Source: Algiphilus sp965216485
Lineage (GTDB): Bacteria; Pseudomonadota; Gammaproteobacteria; Nevskiales; Nevskiaceae
Length of the DNA stretch: 64,000 bases
Assembly (NCBI RefSeq): GCF_965216485.1
Contig: NZ_OZ244162.1
Location: forward strand, 2,976,001-3,040,000
Direction: 5' to 3'
Under the pieces are notes generated by a model that was given only the letters and a program-made list of their open reading frames with translations, had not been told where the DNA came from and made no database searches. The position numbers and the translations under genes are program-made. This document shows positions 17,541 through 26,773 of the stretch, piece by piece (the stretch's first letter is position 1; the number at the start of each line of letters is the position of its first letter).

Positions 17541-18587
17541 ATGCGCACCCTTCTCACGCGTCTTGCCCTTGCTGCCCTATTTGCCGTCGCGCTTGGCGCC
17601 TGCGACAACGATGAGCGCGGCTGCGCAGGCAGCGTCGGCGCCGACGACTTTGGCGATGGGCGCTTTGCCAGCCTGCGTGCCACCCTGGACGCCGCCTGCG
17701 AAGCCGGTGACATCAACGACTACGCCTTTGAACTGGGCACGGCCGATGGCGTGCTGGCGCGACTGACCAGCGGCAACCTCGACGAAGACCGCGCCGTCTT
17801 CATCGCCTCGGCCGGCAAGCCGGTGGCCGCGGCCGTCATCCTGTCACTGGTGGAGGACGGCGTGCTGGAACTCGACGTCCCGGTGGCGCGCTGGCTGCAG
17901 GGCGACGCCCGCAATACCGAGGCCGCTCAGCGCGTCACGCTGCGCCAGCTGCTCAACCACACCTCCGGCCTGCCCACCAGTCCACCCTGTCTGAGCGACA
18001 CCAGCCACACGCTGGCCAGCTGTGCGACCGCCATTCTGCGCGCGGGTAGCGCCTTCGCGCCCGGCTCGCGGTTCGCTTATGGGGGTGGCAGCTATCAGGT
18101 CGCCGGTCTGGTCGCGCAACAGGCGGCCAACCGCAGTTGGCAGCAGCTCGTGGATGCACGCGTTGCCAATCCGGTCGGCGCCGATCTGACCTTCACGCCG
18201 CTGGTGAATCCGCGCATTGCGGGCGGCATCGTCGCCAATGTGCGCGACCTGGGCGATGTGCAACGCGCCATCCTGGCGCGAGACCCGGCCCTGCTGAATG
18301 CGACCAACATGCAGCGTCTGCGTACGGACCAGGTAAACGGCCTGCCGATGGAGCGCCCCCCGGTGGTCAGCGCCACCGGCTACAGCTTTGGGCTCTGGTT
18401 CGAGGACCCGGCGCTGCTCGAGGACAGCGACGGTCCGGAGCTCTCAGCACCGGGCTTCCTCGGCACCGTGCCCTGGCTGGATGATGACCGCGGCTACTAC
18501 GCCGTGGTGCTGCTCAACGCGGAAAGCTACCGCGAGGGCCTGGCGCTGCAGCGCACGCTGCGCAGCCGCATTCTCGACGCCCTCTGA
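17541..18587 (+). CDS. Serine-beta-lactamase-fold hydrolase, lipoprotein
   Basis: 348 residues. Lipoprotein signal peptide (about 1-20) ends in the lipobox LGAC, with an N-terminal run CDNDERGCAG, so it is probably lipid-anchored. The beta-lactamase-related domain (PF00144) spans about 40-345: catalytic SAGK (SxxK) in FIASAGKPVAAAVILSL, then LLNHTSGLP, a typical class C / esterase element, and YGGGSYQVAGLV at the YxN position, where a glycine replaces Asn. Likely an esterase or peptidase acting in the periplasm rather than an antibiotic resistance enzyme (inference). ATG 17541 is preceded by GGAGA. It ends at a hairpin shared with the convergent DUF6351 gene. Confidence 0.85.
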   Translation: MRTLLTRLALAALFAVALGACDNDERGCAGSVGADDFGDGRFASLRATLDAACEAGDINDYAFELGTADGVLARLTSGNLDEDRAVFIASAGKPVAAAVILSLVEDGVLELDVPVARWLQGDARNTEAAQRVTLRQLLNHTSGLPTSPPCLSDTSHTLASCATAILRAGSAFAPGSRFAYGGGSYQVAGLVAQQAANRSWQQLVDARVANPVGADLTFTPLVNPRIAGGIVANVRDLGDVQRAILARDPALLNATNMQRLRTDQVNGLPMERPPVVSATGYSFGLWFEDPALLEDSDGPELSAPGFLGTVPWLDDDRGYYAVVLLNAESYREGLALQRTLRSRILDAL

Positions 18588-18596
18588 CGAAATGAC

Positions 18597-18619
18597 GCTG
18601 GCCGGTCACCCCGGCCAGC
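18597..18619. terminator. Bidirectional hairpin between two convergent lipoprotein genes
   Basis: Perfect 9-bp stem (gctggccgg / ccggccagc) with a 5-base loop (tcacc), 9 bp after the stop at 18587 and 10 bp before the stop at 18630 of the convergent gene. Confidence 0.65.
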
Positions 18620-18629
18620 ATTCCGGCGG

Positions 18630-21044
18630 TCAGTCGTTGGCAGGCAGACCGCGCGCGACCCGCCAGCGCAGCGGCTTGGGTTCCGGCAATAGCTGCCGTC
18701 CGCCAAAGCTGAGCCAGACCGGACTACGCTCGACATCGCCGGCCGCCGGCAGCGCGTAGTCGCATACGCCCTGCGGAAAGACCTCGGCGATGGCGGCAAG
18801 CTGCGCGGGGCTCAGCGCCGCCGCATAGTCCTGCGGGTCAACCGGCTTCGTCTGACAGCGGATGACGTCGCCGGACAAGGGCATGCCCGCCACCATGCGG
18901 GGCGTGGCCGTGACCGGCAGCAAGGTCGAGCAAGGGCCGGTGCCCTGCCCGTTGTCGAAGTCCTCCGGCACATCCACGCGCAGCGGAATCTCCACCTCCA
19001 CGGGAAGCGCGAGCTGGGTCAGCAATGGCGCTTCCACGCCCAGCGGACCGAGCAGCGATGCCGGCAGATCCAGCCGACCGCCGATGGTGCCGAAGCTGCA
19101 GCGGTCATCGGCATTGCTCGGCTTGGCGTTGATCACCGTGGCCACGCGATCGGCGCCGAAAGGCGCATCGGCTGCGGCGATGGCATCCAGCCAATCGTCC
19201 ATGATCGGATAGACATCGGGCTGGGTCAGCACACCGCGAAAGATGCTGTGCGTGGCGCCGCCACCCTGCCGCGGCTGCAGACGGGCACGGATTGTGAAGG
19301 GGCGCACTGCCTCGTGGATGTTGGCGATCGGGATCAGATCGAGGTAGGGCGCCACATCGATGAACGGCGTCTCGGGCAGCGCTCCGCGACCGATCACCGC
19401 GCCCACTGCATAGGTGATGCGCTCCACCTCGGGGTCCATGGCCATGCGATCCGGCTGCCATTGCCCGTCGATATCGTAGCCGCCGATGTTGCGATTGAGA
19501 TCGAGAAATTCCTCGAAGCTGATGGTGCCCTCATTGAAGGCCTTTAACCCATACTGCACGCCGGTGTTGTCCAAGGGGCGCCGCGCGAAGCCGGTGACGG
19601 GATCGCGGCCGAAGAGATTGACGTTGGCCTCCTGCACCGTACAGCGCACCCCCGTGGGATTGGTTTCGGGGTCATAGCGCATCGCCTCCGGCACCGGACA
19701 GCCGGTGGTCGGATCGAGCCGGTCGAGGAAGGTATCGGCCCAGGACTGGCAAATGGCATTGAGCTGATTGCCGGACAGGAGGTTGTGGCCATTGACCGCC
19801 GCCTGCTTCTGCTGGCTCCAGTCCAGGTCACTGTTGGCGTAATAGCGCAACAGCAATCCGCAGTCCGCCACCGTCATGGCCGTCGAGGGAATATCGGCGA
19901 AGGTGGCGGTGGGCAGGCCCGCCGAGATCAGTCCGGGCGCATTGTTGGCCGCGTTGAATTGCTGCAGCGCGGCGCCGGACCCATTGGTCCCGACCACGCG
20001 CTGCACGGGTCCGTACTGCTCCACGATATGTTCCTTGGTCATCATCGTGGTCTCGATGCTGATCAAGGGATTGCAGTGGTTGCCGAAAGCCGACAGCGTG
20101 TTGTGCACCGTGATGTCGCCACGTCCCAATCGGTCGGAAACCCCCGCCAGATTGATCAGCAGATTGTCCGCCGCCACCGCGGTGGGGTCAGGCAGTCCGC
20201 CGAGTACAAAGTCTGGGGTGCTCTGCCCCTGCGTGTAGCCCACGCCGCAGGATTCGCCGAAGACATAGAACACCCCGCCATTCCAGTTCAATGGCGCAAA
20301 GGGCGCCTCCGGTCCGCGTGCTGCCGGATCGTCAAGCACGGCAATGCGTGCGATGCCGCGATTGATGAAACGCGTTTCGACACGCACGACCCACGGCACC
20401 GAACGACCGTCCTCGGTCTGTGTGCTGATGGTTCCCGGCGGATAGTCGGCGAAGGGGTCTTCCAGTTCGACGAAGTTCTGGGTCAGCTGCCGCGCGAACC
20501 ACTGCACCTTGGGTTCGAAACGGCAGTTCTCGTCGAGCGGCTGGCCGAGACCGACCGCCTCGGTCTGGCAGAAGAAGGGGCTTTGATGCGGCCCGGAAAT
20601 GACGGGCCCGCTGACCTCGTGATTCTCCACCTCCAACACGGCGCGACGCACCCCCTTCGGCCCGCGTACCGTGGCCGTGAGCGTATTGCCCCCCATGCGC
20701 AGATCCTGCACCAGACCGGTGGCCGTGCCATCTTCGCCCAAGGCAAAGGCCGGGCTCACGTCCTCGCCATTGCGCGCGACCGACCATTGGTCGGCTTCAT
20801 TGATGCCGCGCAGTGCCACCAGTACATCGCCACCCGTGACGGTGTCCGGCAGCGTGGAGAGCGTCAGCAGGTCAATCGCGCCCTCCGGTCGCGGCGGGGT
20901 CTTCAGGCTATGGAAGTCGGCCTCCACCGTGCGGCTTGCGCCGGCGGTGCCGGCACCGCCCTCGGGCGCAGTAGAAGTGCCGCAGGCGCACAGCAGGCCG
21001 ACCAGCAGCCAAGGGGCGAGGCGCCCGGTACGCGTCAGGGGCAT
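18630..21044 (-). CDS. DUF6351 family exported lipoprotein, hydrolase-like
   Basis: 804 residues. Signal peptide with a lipobox-like end (LLVGLLCACG; Cys about residue 21) followed by a short GT-rich linker. The mature part opens with an immunoglobulin-like segment (about 40-130: LLTLSTLPDTVTGGDVLVAL). A large alpha/beta region follows, with GTNGSGAALQQFNAANN (about 345-360) as a candidate nucleophile elbow and many Cys, consistent with DUF6351, a family related to tannase/PHB-depolymerase-type hydrolases. Substrate unknown; periplasmic or surface-located. ATG 21044 is chosen for its GAGGAGAAAG site and because the signal peptide then starts at residue 1. It lies 37 bp downstream of the MATE gene on the same strand. 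Confidence 0.72.
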   Translation of the reverse strand: MPLTRTGRLAPWLLVGLLCACGTSTAPEGGAGTAGASRTVEADFHSLKTPPRPEGAIDLLTLSTLPDTVTGGDVLVALRGINEADQWSVARNGEDVSPAFALGEDGTATGLVQDLRMGGNTLTATVRGPKGVRRAVLEVENHEVSGPVISGPHQSPFFCQTEAVGLGQPLDENCRFEPKVQWFARQLTQNFVELEDPFADYPPGTISTQTEDGRSVPWVVRVETRFINRGIARIAVLDDPAARGPEAPFAPLNWNGGVFYVFGESCGVGYTQGQSTPDFVLGGLPDPTAVAADNLLINLAGVSDRLGRGDITVHNTLSAFGNHCNPLISIETTMMTKEHIVEQYGPVQRVVGTNGSGAALQQFNAANNAPGLISAGLPTATFADIPSTAMTVADCGLLLRYYANSDLDWSQQKQAAVNGHNLLSGNQLNAICQSWADTFLDRLDPTTGCPVPEAMRYDPETNPTGVRCTVQEANVNLFGRDPVTGFARRPLDNTGVQYGLKAFNEGTISFEEFLDLNRNIGGYDIDGQWQPDRMAMDPEVERITYAVGAVIGRGALPETPFIDVAPYLDLIPIANIHEAVRPFTIRARLQPRQGGGATHSIFRGVLTQPDVYPIMDDWLDAIAAADAPFGADRVATVINAKPSNADDRCSFGTIGGRLDLPASLLGPLGVEAPLLTQLALPVEVEIPLRVDVPEDFDNGQGTGPCSTLLPVTATPRMVAGMPLSGDVIRCQTKPVDPQDYAAALSPAQLAAIAEVFPQGVCDYALPAAGDVERSPVWLSFGGRQLLPEPKPLRWRVARGLPAND

Positions 21045-21081
21045 GACTTTCTCCTCGGTATGGTTGTTATGGACAACGATG

Positions 21082-22458
21082 TTAGTGCCGCGTCGCCGCA
21101 GGGTCACTCGTCGATTTTAAGGAGCGGGACGCACGCAAGAAGCGCGTGACCAGGCCGAAGGCGGCCACCGCCAAGCCGGCAATCAACCCCCACCAGAGCC
21201 CATCGGGTCCTGCATCCCAGACAAAGGCAGCAGTCCATGCCAGCGGCATGCCCACCAGCCAGTAGGCGGTCACCGTGATCTGCATCGGGCCGCGCGTGTC
21301 TTTCAACCCACGCAGCGCACCATTGGCCGTGGCCTGCAGGCAATCGAAGAGCTGAAAGGCGGCCGCGTAGGCCAGCAGGTGCGCGGCCACCTGCACCACT
21401 GCGACATCATCGGTGTACCAACGCGCAATGCTCTCGGGGAAGAGCGCCATGAAGGTGGCGGACATCAGGGAGAACAGAAAGCCAAGGGCAATGGCCATGC
21501 GACCACGCAGCGCGGCCGCGTGCGCATCGCCCGCGCCCATGGCCTGTCCGACACGCACCGTGGCGGCAAAGCCGAAGCCCAGCGGTACCATGAAGGCCAG
21601 TGCGGCGAAATTGATCGCCACCTGATGTGCTGCAACGACGGTGTCGCCGAAGGCCGCCATGAAGAGGGTGGCCGCCGCGAACAACCCCGCCTCAGCGATT
21701 AGGATGCAGCCGATCGGCAGCCCCAGACGCAGAGTGCTCAGCCAGTGCGCCCACGGCATGCCCGGCCACTGCCAGCGAAACAGCGCAAAGGCGGCGAGCG
21801 GACGGCTGCGCGCATAGAGCAGCAACCAGCAGGCCAGCATGACCAGCACCGCGACCACCGTTGCCCAGCCACAGCCCACCGCCCCCATCGCCGGCACCGG
21901 CCCCCAACCGAACATGAAGATGCCATCGAAAACCGCATTCACTACGAAGCCGAGGACGCTGATCCATAGCACCGCCGCCGTGCGCCCGGTGCCTTCGACG
22001 CCGTACCGCAGCACGAAGACGCAGGCAAAGGCGACGCAGGCGAAAGATTCGGCGCGCAGGTAATCCCGTGCCAGCGTCGCCGTCTCCGGCTGCAGCCCCG
22101 TCTGCGCGATGAGCGCACTTCCCACCGTCCACAGCAGCGCCATCCACACCAGTCCGAGCAGGCCAGCCAGCAACAACTGACCGCGCAGCATGACCCCCGT
22201 CTCCGCGGGATTCTCGCGGGCGCCGATGCGGTAGGCCACGATCGGCGATACCGCCATCAGCACGCCGAGAAAGAACATGAAGACCGGCATCCAGACGTGG
22301 CTGCCCACAGCCACCGCCGCCAGAGCCTGGCCGCCCAGCCGGCCCGCGAAGATGGTGTCGACCACCCCCATGCCCATGAAGGCGAGCTGTGCGCCGATGA
22401 TGGGCAGCGCAGTGCGCAGGAAGGGCACCAGTTCTTGGCGGTAGGCAGCAGCGAGCAC
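21082..22458 (-). CDS. MATE family multidrug/sodium antiporter (NorM-like)
   Basis: About 458 residues with 12 predicted transmembrane segments in two homologous halves, opening with ELVPFLRTALPIIGAQLAFMGMGVVDTIFAGRLG, split here as ELVPFLRTALPIIGAQ and AFMGMGVVDTIFAGRLG, the classic MATE N-terminal helix pair. LDNA-type repeat PTSE is not visible, but FNYGVEGTGRT-like and MPLGFGFAATVRVGQAMGAGD segments match the family. Exports cationic drugs or metabolites using Na+ or H+. Start is uncertain: the frame extends to 22905 into cutA antisense; GTG 22458 gives a normal length but has no ribosome-binding site. The nearby ATGs (22492 region) are in another frame. cutA is divergent, 75 bp away. Confidence 0.85.
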   Translation of the reverse strand: MLAAAYRQELVPFLRTALPIIGAQLAFMGMGVVDTIFAGRLGGQALAAVAVGSHVWMPVFMFFLGVLMAVSPIVAYRIGARENPAETGVMLRGQLLLAGLLGLVWMALLWTVGSALIAQTGLQPETATLARDYLRAESFACVAFACVFVLRYGVEGTGRTAAVLWISVLGFVVNAVFDGIFMFGWGPVPAMGAVGCGWATVVAVLVMLACWLLLYARSRPLAAFALFRWQWPGMPWAHWLSTLRLGLPIGCILIAEAGLFAAATLFMAAFGDTVVAAHQVAINFAALAFMVPLGFGFAATVRVGQAMGAGDAHAAALRGRMAIALGFLFSLMSATFMALFPESIARWYTDDVAVVQVAAHLLAYAAAFQLFDCLQATANGALRGLKDTRGPMQITVTAYWLVGMPLAWTAAFVWDAGPDGLWWGLIAGLAVAAFGLVTRFLRASRSLKSTSDPAATRH

Positions 22459-22533
22459 GGCGGTGGCCAGGCGAAGGGAGACGCATGGTAATCCGCCGCG
22501 AAAGCGAGGCCATGGGACTGCTATTCTCTGACC

Positions 22534-22860
22534 ATGTCTGAACCCCTTGTCGTACTGGTCACCGCCCCGCAGGCGGAAGCGTCCGCCCTCGCCGAAGCGT
22601 TGGTCGAACGCCAGGTGGCGGCCTGCGTGAACATCCTCCCTGGCGTGCAATCGGTGTTTCTTTGGGAGGGCCGCGTCGATCACGAACAGGAGAGCCTGTT
22701 GATCTGCAAGACCAGCCGGAGCGGCTATGCCGCTTTTGAAGCCGCTCTGCTGGAACTGCACAGCTACGACGTGCCCGAGTGCATCGCCCTCGAAGCCCAG
22801 CAGGCCCACGCCGCCTACGCCCAGTGGGTGGTCGACAGCACGCGCGGCGCCGCGGAGTAA
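22534..22860 (+). CDS. cutA: CutA1 divalent-cation tolerance protein
   Basis: 108-residue ferredoxin-like trimer-forming protein. The family run is present: LVTAPQAEASALAEALVERQVAACVNILPG is split as TAPQAEASALAEALVER and QVAACVNILPGVQSVFLWEG, and then SLLICKTSRSGY. CutA proteins affect copper and other metal tolerance in E. coli but the mechanism is unclear. Length is normal (about 105-115). Followed at 4 bp by the TlpA-like gene. In Pseudomonas and Xanthomonas relatives cutA is followed by dsbD; here dsbD is missing between them. Confidence 0.93.
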   Translation: MSEPLVVLVTAPQAEASALAEALVERQVAACVNILPGVQSVFLWEGRVDHEQESLLICKTSRSGYAAFEAALLELHSYDVPECIALEAQQAHAAYAQWVVDSTRGAAE

Positions 22861-22864
22861 GCCG

Positions 22865-23368
22865 GTGCGTACGATCGCTCTGCTGCTGCTCGGCCTGCTC
22901 GGCATTGCATTGGGCGCTGGCGCCTACTGGTGGCTGGGCCCGGGACCGCAGCAGGCGATGGCCCCAGCGCTGAGCCTGACCGACCTCGAAGGCGAGCAGC
23001 ACCGCCTGTCGGACTATCGCGGCCAAGTCGTGGTGATGAACTTCTGGGCCACCTGGTGCCCGCCCTGCATCGAGGAGATCCCGATGCTCATCGAGGTTCA
23101 GCGCGAACGCCGCGATGATGGCCTGCGCATGCTCGGCCCGGCGCTGGACGATGCGGCTCCGGTACAGCGCTTCGCCGAGGAATACGGCATGAACTATCCG
23201 GTGTTCGCTGACCCGAACCAGATCGGGCCCGCGCTCTCGACCATGGGGGATACCCAGGGCGCGTTGCCGTACACCGTCATCATCGACCGTCAGGGCCGTA
23301 TGGTGGAACGCCATCACGGCAAGCTGGATCGGGCCGAGCTGGAATCCCTTATCGCGCCGTATTTGTAG
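22865..23368 (+). CDS. TlpA/ResA-like membrane-anchored thioredoxin-fold protein
   Basis: 167 residues. N-terminal signal anchor (about 2-22, TIALLLLGLLGIALGAGAYWWL), then a thioredoxin-like domain with the redox motif WCPPC in NFWATWCPPCIEEIPML and a cis-Pro segment GALPYTVIIDRQG. Predicted periplasmic reductant or disulfide protein involved in cytochrome c or envelope thiol maintenance. GTG 22865 gives the anchor at residue 1 and follows cutA by 4 bp; the longer frame runs inside cutA. Its usual electron donor DsbD is not encoded beside it, so reduction must come from elsewhere. Confidence 0.88.
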   Translation: MRTIALLLLGLLGIALGAGAYWWLGPGPQQAMAPALSLTDLEGEQHRLSDYRGQVVVMNFWATWCPPCIEEIPMLIEVQRERRDDGLRMLGPALDDAAPVQRFAEEYGMNYPVFADPNQIGPALSTMGDTQGALPYTVIIDRQGRMVERHHGKLDRAELESLIAPYL

Positions 23369-23428
23369 GAAAATTCAGCGAAATGCGGCAAATGTGCGCC
23401 TTGTTACCGCATCGTGCTCGACAGCCGT

Positions 23429-23434
23429 TATACT
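23429..23434 (+). promoter_or_regulatory. Candidate sigma-70 -10 element upstream of aroQ-accBC
   Basis: TATACT lies 26 bp before the GTG of aroQ. No good -35 hexamer at 16-18 bp; TTGTTA at 23401 is 22 bp away, too far. Together with the 92-bp gap after the tlpA-like gene this suggests a separate start of transcription for aroQ-accB-accC-prmA. Confidence 0.4.
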
Positions 23435-23460
23435 CGGGGGACTGCTGAAGGAGCCACCCC

Positions 23461-23901
23461 GTGCCCTGCATCCTGCTGCTGAACGGCCCCAATCTGAATC
23501 TGCTCGGACAACGTGAGCCGGACCGCTACGGTACGCAAACACTGGCATCAATCATCGCCACGTGCAACACGCTGGCCGAGGCACTGGGCGCGTCACTGGA
23601 CGCCTTCCAGTCCAACCATGAAGGGGCACTGGTGGACCGCATCCACGCCGCCGGCAGCGATGGCACCACGGCCATCGTCATCAACGCGGGCGCTTACACG
23701 CATACCAGTGTCGCGCTGCGCGACGCCCTCATCGGCGTGGCCCTCCCCTTCTACGAAGTCCACCTGAGCAATATTCACGCGCGCGAGGCCTTCCGCCATC
23801 GCTCGCTGCTGGCCGATGTCGCCAGCGGCGTGCTCAGCGGCCTGGGCGCCGATGTCTACCCGCTTGCCATTCGCGCGGCCTGTGGCCGCGCGGTTGACTG
23901 A
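23461..23901 (+). CDS. aroQ: Type II 3-dehydroquinate dehydratase
   Basis: Third step of the shikimate pathway. 146-residue dodecameric-type enzyme: LLLNGPNLNLLGQREPDRYG at the N-terminus with the catalytic Tyr, FQSNHEGALVDRIH, VINAGAYTHTSVALRDAL, and VHLSNIHAREAFRHRS with the catalytic His. Length and motifs are standard. GTG start at 23461 with AAGGAG 8 bp upstream. It precedes accB by 33 bp, the arrangement found in many gammaproteobacteria. Confidence 0.97.
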   Translation: MPCILLLNGPNLNLLGQREPDRYGTQTLASIIATCNTLAEALGASLDAFQSNHEGALVDRIHAAGSDGTTAIVINAGAYTHTSVALRDALIGVALPFYEVHLSNIHAREAFRHRSLLADVASGVLSGLGADVYPLAIRAACGRAVD

Positions 23902-23934
23902 CCACCCCCATTCCAAGAACGAACGACCCCCACC

Positions 23935-24384
23935 ATGGATATCCGTACGATCAAGAAACTCATCGAACTGCTTGAGCAATCCGGCATTGCGGAGCTGGAA
24001 GTGCAGCAGGGCGAGGAATCCGTGCGCATCAGCCGGCACGGCAGTCAAGTCGCCGCAGCACCGACCCCGGTAGCCGCACCGGCAGCACCCGCTCCGGCGC
24101 CGGGACCCGCTCCAGCGGAAGCCCCCGCGCCGGCCGAGAACCATGCCAACACCATGCGCGCCCCCATGGTCGGCACCTTCTATCGCGCGCCGGCCCCGGG
24201 CGCGCAAGCCTTTGTGGACGTGGGTCAGACCGTTCGCGCCGGCCAGACCCTGTGCATCATCGAAGCGATGAAGATGCTCAACCAGATCGAGGCCGATCGC
24301 GATGGCGTCATCAGCCAGATCCTCGTCGAGAACGGCGAACCCGTCGAGTACGACCAGCCGCTCTTCGTCATCAACCCGGCCTGA
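23935..24384 (+). CDS. accB: Biotin carboxyl carrier protein of acetyl-CoA carboxylase
   Basis: 149 residues. N-terminal domain (about 1-40) leads into an Ala/Pro-rich flexible linker (about 42-72, mostly A and P) and then the biotinyl domain (about 75-149). The biotinylated lysine is K113 in EAMKMLNQIE, and the thumb region is present (RAPMVGTFYRAPAPGAQAF). Carries CO2 between AccC and AccAD in fatty-acid synthesis. Next gene accC begins 3 bp after its stop. Confidence 0.98.
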   Translation: MDIRTIKKLIELLEQSGIAELEVQQGEESVRISRHGSQVAAAPTPVAAPAAPAPAPGPAPAEAPAPAENHANTMRAPMVGTFYRAPAPGAQAFVDVGQTVRAGQTLCIIEAMKMLNQIEADRDGVISQILVENGEPVEYDQPLFVINPA

Positions 24385-24387
24385 GCC

Positions 24388-25740
24388 ATGCTGGACAAGA
24401 TCCTCATTGCCAATCGCGGCGAGATCGCGCTGCGCATTCAGCGCGCCTGCCGCGAACTCGGCATCAAGACGGTGGCCGTGTATTCGCAGGCGGACCGCGA
24501 CCTGAAGCACGTGTTGCTCGCGGACGAATCGGTATGCATTGGCCCGGCACAGGCCAACCATTCCTACCTGTCGATGGGCGCCATCATCAGTGCGGCCGAA
24601 GTCACCCAGGCCGACGCCATCCACCCGGGATACGGGTTCCTGTCGGAAAACGCGGATTTTGCCGAGAGCGTCGAGCGCTCGGGCTTCGTGTTCATCGGGC
24701 CGCGACCGGAAACCATTCGCATGATGGGGGGCAAGACCACCGCCAAGGCGGAGATGGCTGCCGCCGGCGTGCCCTGCGTGCCAGGCTCCGAAGGCGTGCT
24801 GCCGGACGACGACGCCACGTGCGTCAAGCTCGCTGAGCAGGTGGGCTATCCGGTGCTGATCAAGGCGGTCTCCGGCGGTGGCGGCCGCGGCATGTACGTG
24901 GTGCGCACACCTGACGAACTGGTCAGCTCCATCCACATGGCGCGCAATGAGGCGCAATCCGCTTTCGGTGACGGCTCGGTGTTTCTGGAGAAGTATCTGG
25001 AAGCGCCGCGCCACATCGAATTCCAGGTGCTGGCCGACGAACAGGGCCACGCCATTCACCTGGGCGAGCGCGACTGCTCGATGCAGCGCCGCAACCAGAA
25101 GGTGGTGGAAGAAGCGCCTGGACCCGGCATTACCGACGAGCAGCGCGAACGCATCGGCGCACTCTGCGTGGCCGCCTGCGAGCGCATCGGCTATCGCGGT
25201 GCCGGCACGCTGGAGTTCCTCTATGAAGACGGCAATTTCTACTTCATCGAGATGAACACCCGCATCCAGGTGGAGCATCCGGTGACCGAAATGATCACCG
25301 GCGTCGACCTCATCAAGAAGCAGATCGAGATCGCCGCGGGACGCCCCCTTGGCCTGACGCAGGACGACATCAAGATCAGCGGACACGCGATTGAATGCCG
25401 CATCAATGCCGAGGACGCGCGCAAGTTCATTCCCTCGCCGGGCACGGTAACGACCTATCACGCCCCGGGCGGCCCCGGCGTGCGCATGGATTCGCACGTC
25501 TATACGGGCTACAAGGTGCCACCGCATTACGACTCGATGATCGGCAAGCTGATCTGCCACGGCGAGACCCGCGAGATCGCCATCGAACGTTCGCGCAGTG
25601 CGCTGTCCGAACTCGTTATCGAAGGCATCAAGACCAACACGCCGCTGCACCAGCAGATCCTGCGCGACCCCACCTTCCGTGCCGGCAAACACAACATCCA
25701 CTATCTGCAGCACCTGATCGACCATTGGGTGGAGAGCTGA
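24388..25740 (+). CDS. accC: Biotin carboxylase subunit of acetyl-CoA carboxylase
   Basis: 450-residue ATP-grasp enzyme that carboxylates the biotin on AccB. Biotin carboxylase N domain starts MLDKILIANRGEIALRI; the ATP-grasp glycine loop is KAVSGGGGRGMYVVR; catalytic region EMNTRIQVEHPVTEMITG; C-terminal domain carries GHAIECRINAED. Standard length. Its TGA overlaps the ATG of prmA by one base (TGATG), so accC and prmA are translationally coupled. Confidence 0.98.
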   Translation: MLDKILIANRGEIALRIQRACRELGIKTVAVYSQADRDLKHVLLADESVCIGPAQANHSYLSMGAIISAAEVTQADAIHPGYGFLSENADFAESVERSGFVFIGPRPETIRMMGGKTTAKAEMAAAGVPCVPGSEGVLPDDDATCVKLAEQVGYPVLIKAVSGGGGRGMYVVRTPDELVSSIHMARNEAQSAFGDGSVFLEKYLEAPRHIEFQVLADEQGHAIHLGERDCSMQRRNQKVVEEAPGPGITDEQRERIGALCVAACERIGYRGAGTLEFLYEDGNFYFIEMNTRIQVEHPVTEMITGVDLIKKQIEIAAGRPLGLTQDDIKISGHAIECRINAEDARKFIPSPGTVTTYHAPGGPGVRMDSHVYTGYKVPPHYDSMIGKLICHGETREIAIERSRSALSELVIEGIKTNTPLHQQILRDPTFRAGKHNIHYLQHLIDHWVES

Positions 25741-26624
25741 TGGCGTGGCGTCAGCTGGTGCTGCAGACGCAGTACCCCGATTTTGGTGAGGAGATTCTCG
25801 AGGCCCAGGGGGCGCTGGCGGTCAGCATGAAGCCGACCGAGGATGTCGACCCCATCCTGGAGCCGGGCCCCGGCGCCACACCGCTGTGGCCGCGAGTCTG
25901 TCTGGAGGGGCTGTTCCCCGATGACAGCGATCTCGCGCCGGTCTACCGCGCCCTTGAGGAATTGCTGCCCGACGCGGCCCAGATGCGCGCCGAGGAGATG
26001 CTGGTCCCCGACACCGACTGGGTCCGCAACTGTCTCGACAACATGGGCTCCATGCGCTTCGGCCAGCGCCTCTGGGTGGCGCCGCACCACCGCGAGGTCG
26101 ATGCCCCCGGGGCCGTGGTCATCAAGCTGGACCCGGGGCTTGCCTTTGGCACCGGCACGCACCCGACCACCGACCTCTGCCTGCAATGGCTGGACGGCGC
26201 GTCCTTGCAAGGCCAGCGCGTCCTCGATTTTGGCTGCGGCTCCGGCATCCTTGCGGTGGCCGCCCTGCGCCTGGGCGCGCGCGAAGCGGTGGCGGTGGAT
26301 AACGATGCGCAGGCCATCGTTGCCACGCGCGAGAACGCGGTCAACAACGACGTGGATGCGATGCTGCACTGCATGCTGGACACGGAATTCGATGGCGACG
26401 GAGACTTCGACATTGTCCTCGCCAACATCCTCGCTGAACCTTTGATTGCCTTGGCACCGACCCTGCTGGCCCAGCTCAAGCCCGGTGGCAGTGTGGTGCT
26501 CGCGGGGCTGCTCGACCGTCAGGCGGAACGCGTCGAGGCCGCCTACCCGGGCATTGCCTGGACGCGCGAATCACTGGAAGGCTGGACGCGCCTGGCGGGA
26601 CGCAGCATGACGTCACAGCACTAG
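25740..26624 (+). CDS. prmA: Ribosomal protein L11 methyltransferase
   Basis: 294 residues. N-terminal substrate-recognition domain (about 1-65) and C-terminal class I methyltransferase with motif I LDFGCGSGILAVAAL and motif IV ANILAEPL; the GLAFGTGTHPTT stretch is the PrmA signature. Trimethylates L11; dispensable in E. coli. ATG 25740 overlaps the accC stop and gives the family N-terminus AWRQLVLQT; the longer frame is an accC shadow. Confidence 0.96.
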   Translation: MAWRQLVLQTQYPDFGEEILEAQGALAVSMKPTEDVDPILEPGPGATPLWPRVCLEGLFPDDSDLAPVYRALEELLPDAAQMRAEEMLVPDTDWVRNCLDNMGSMRFGQRLWVAPHHREVDAPGAVVIKLDPGLAFGTGTHPTTDLCLQWLDGASLQGQRVLDFGCGSGILAVAALRLGAREAVAVDNDAQAIVATRENAVNNDVDAMLHCMLDTEFDGDGDFDIVLANILAEPLIALAPTLLAQLKPGGSVVLAGLLDRQAERVEAAYPGIAWTRESLEGWTRLAGRSMTSQH

Positions 26625-26773
26625 CGGCGACGCGTCACCGATAAAAAAGGCGGCGGACGCGGTAGCCGAGACGGCGCGCAGGCGCTATAGTGCCCGGCCG
26701 TGTCACCTGTGCGTCATCATTCGGTCACGCTCCCATGCAGGACGCACGTCACTTACCACCAGCCCGCCCGGCC

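Noticed and set aside
23593..25725. 710-residue open frame antisense to aroQ-accB-accC
   Set aside because: Crosses three well-supported genes on the other strand; no domain or start signal.
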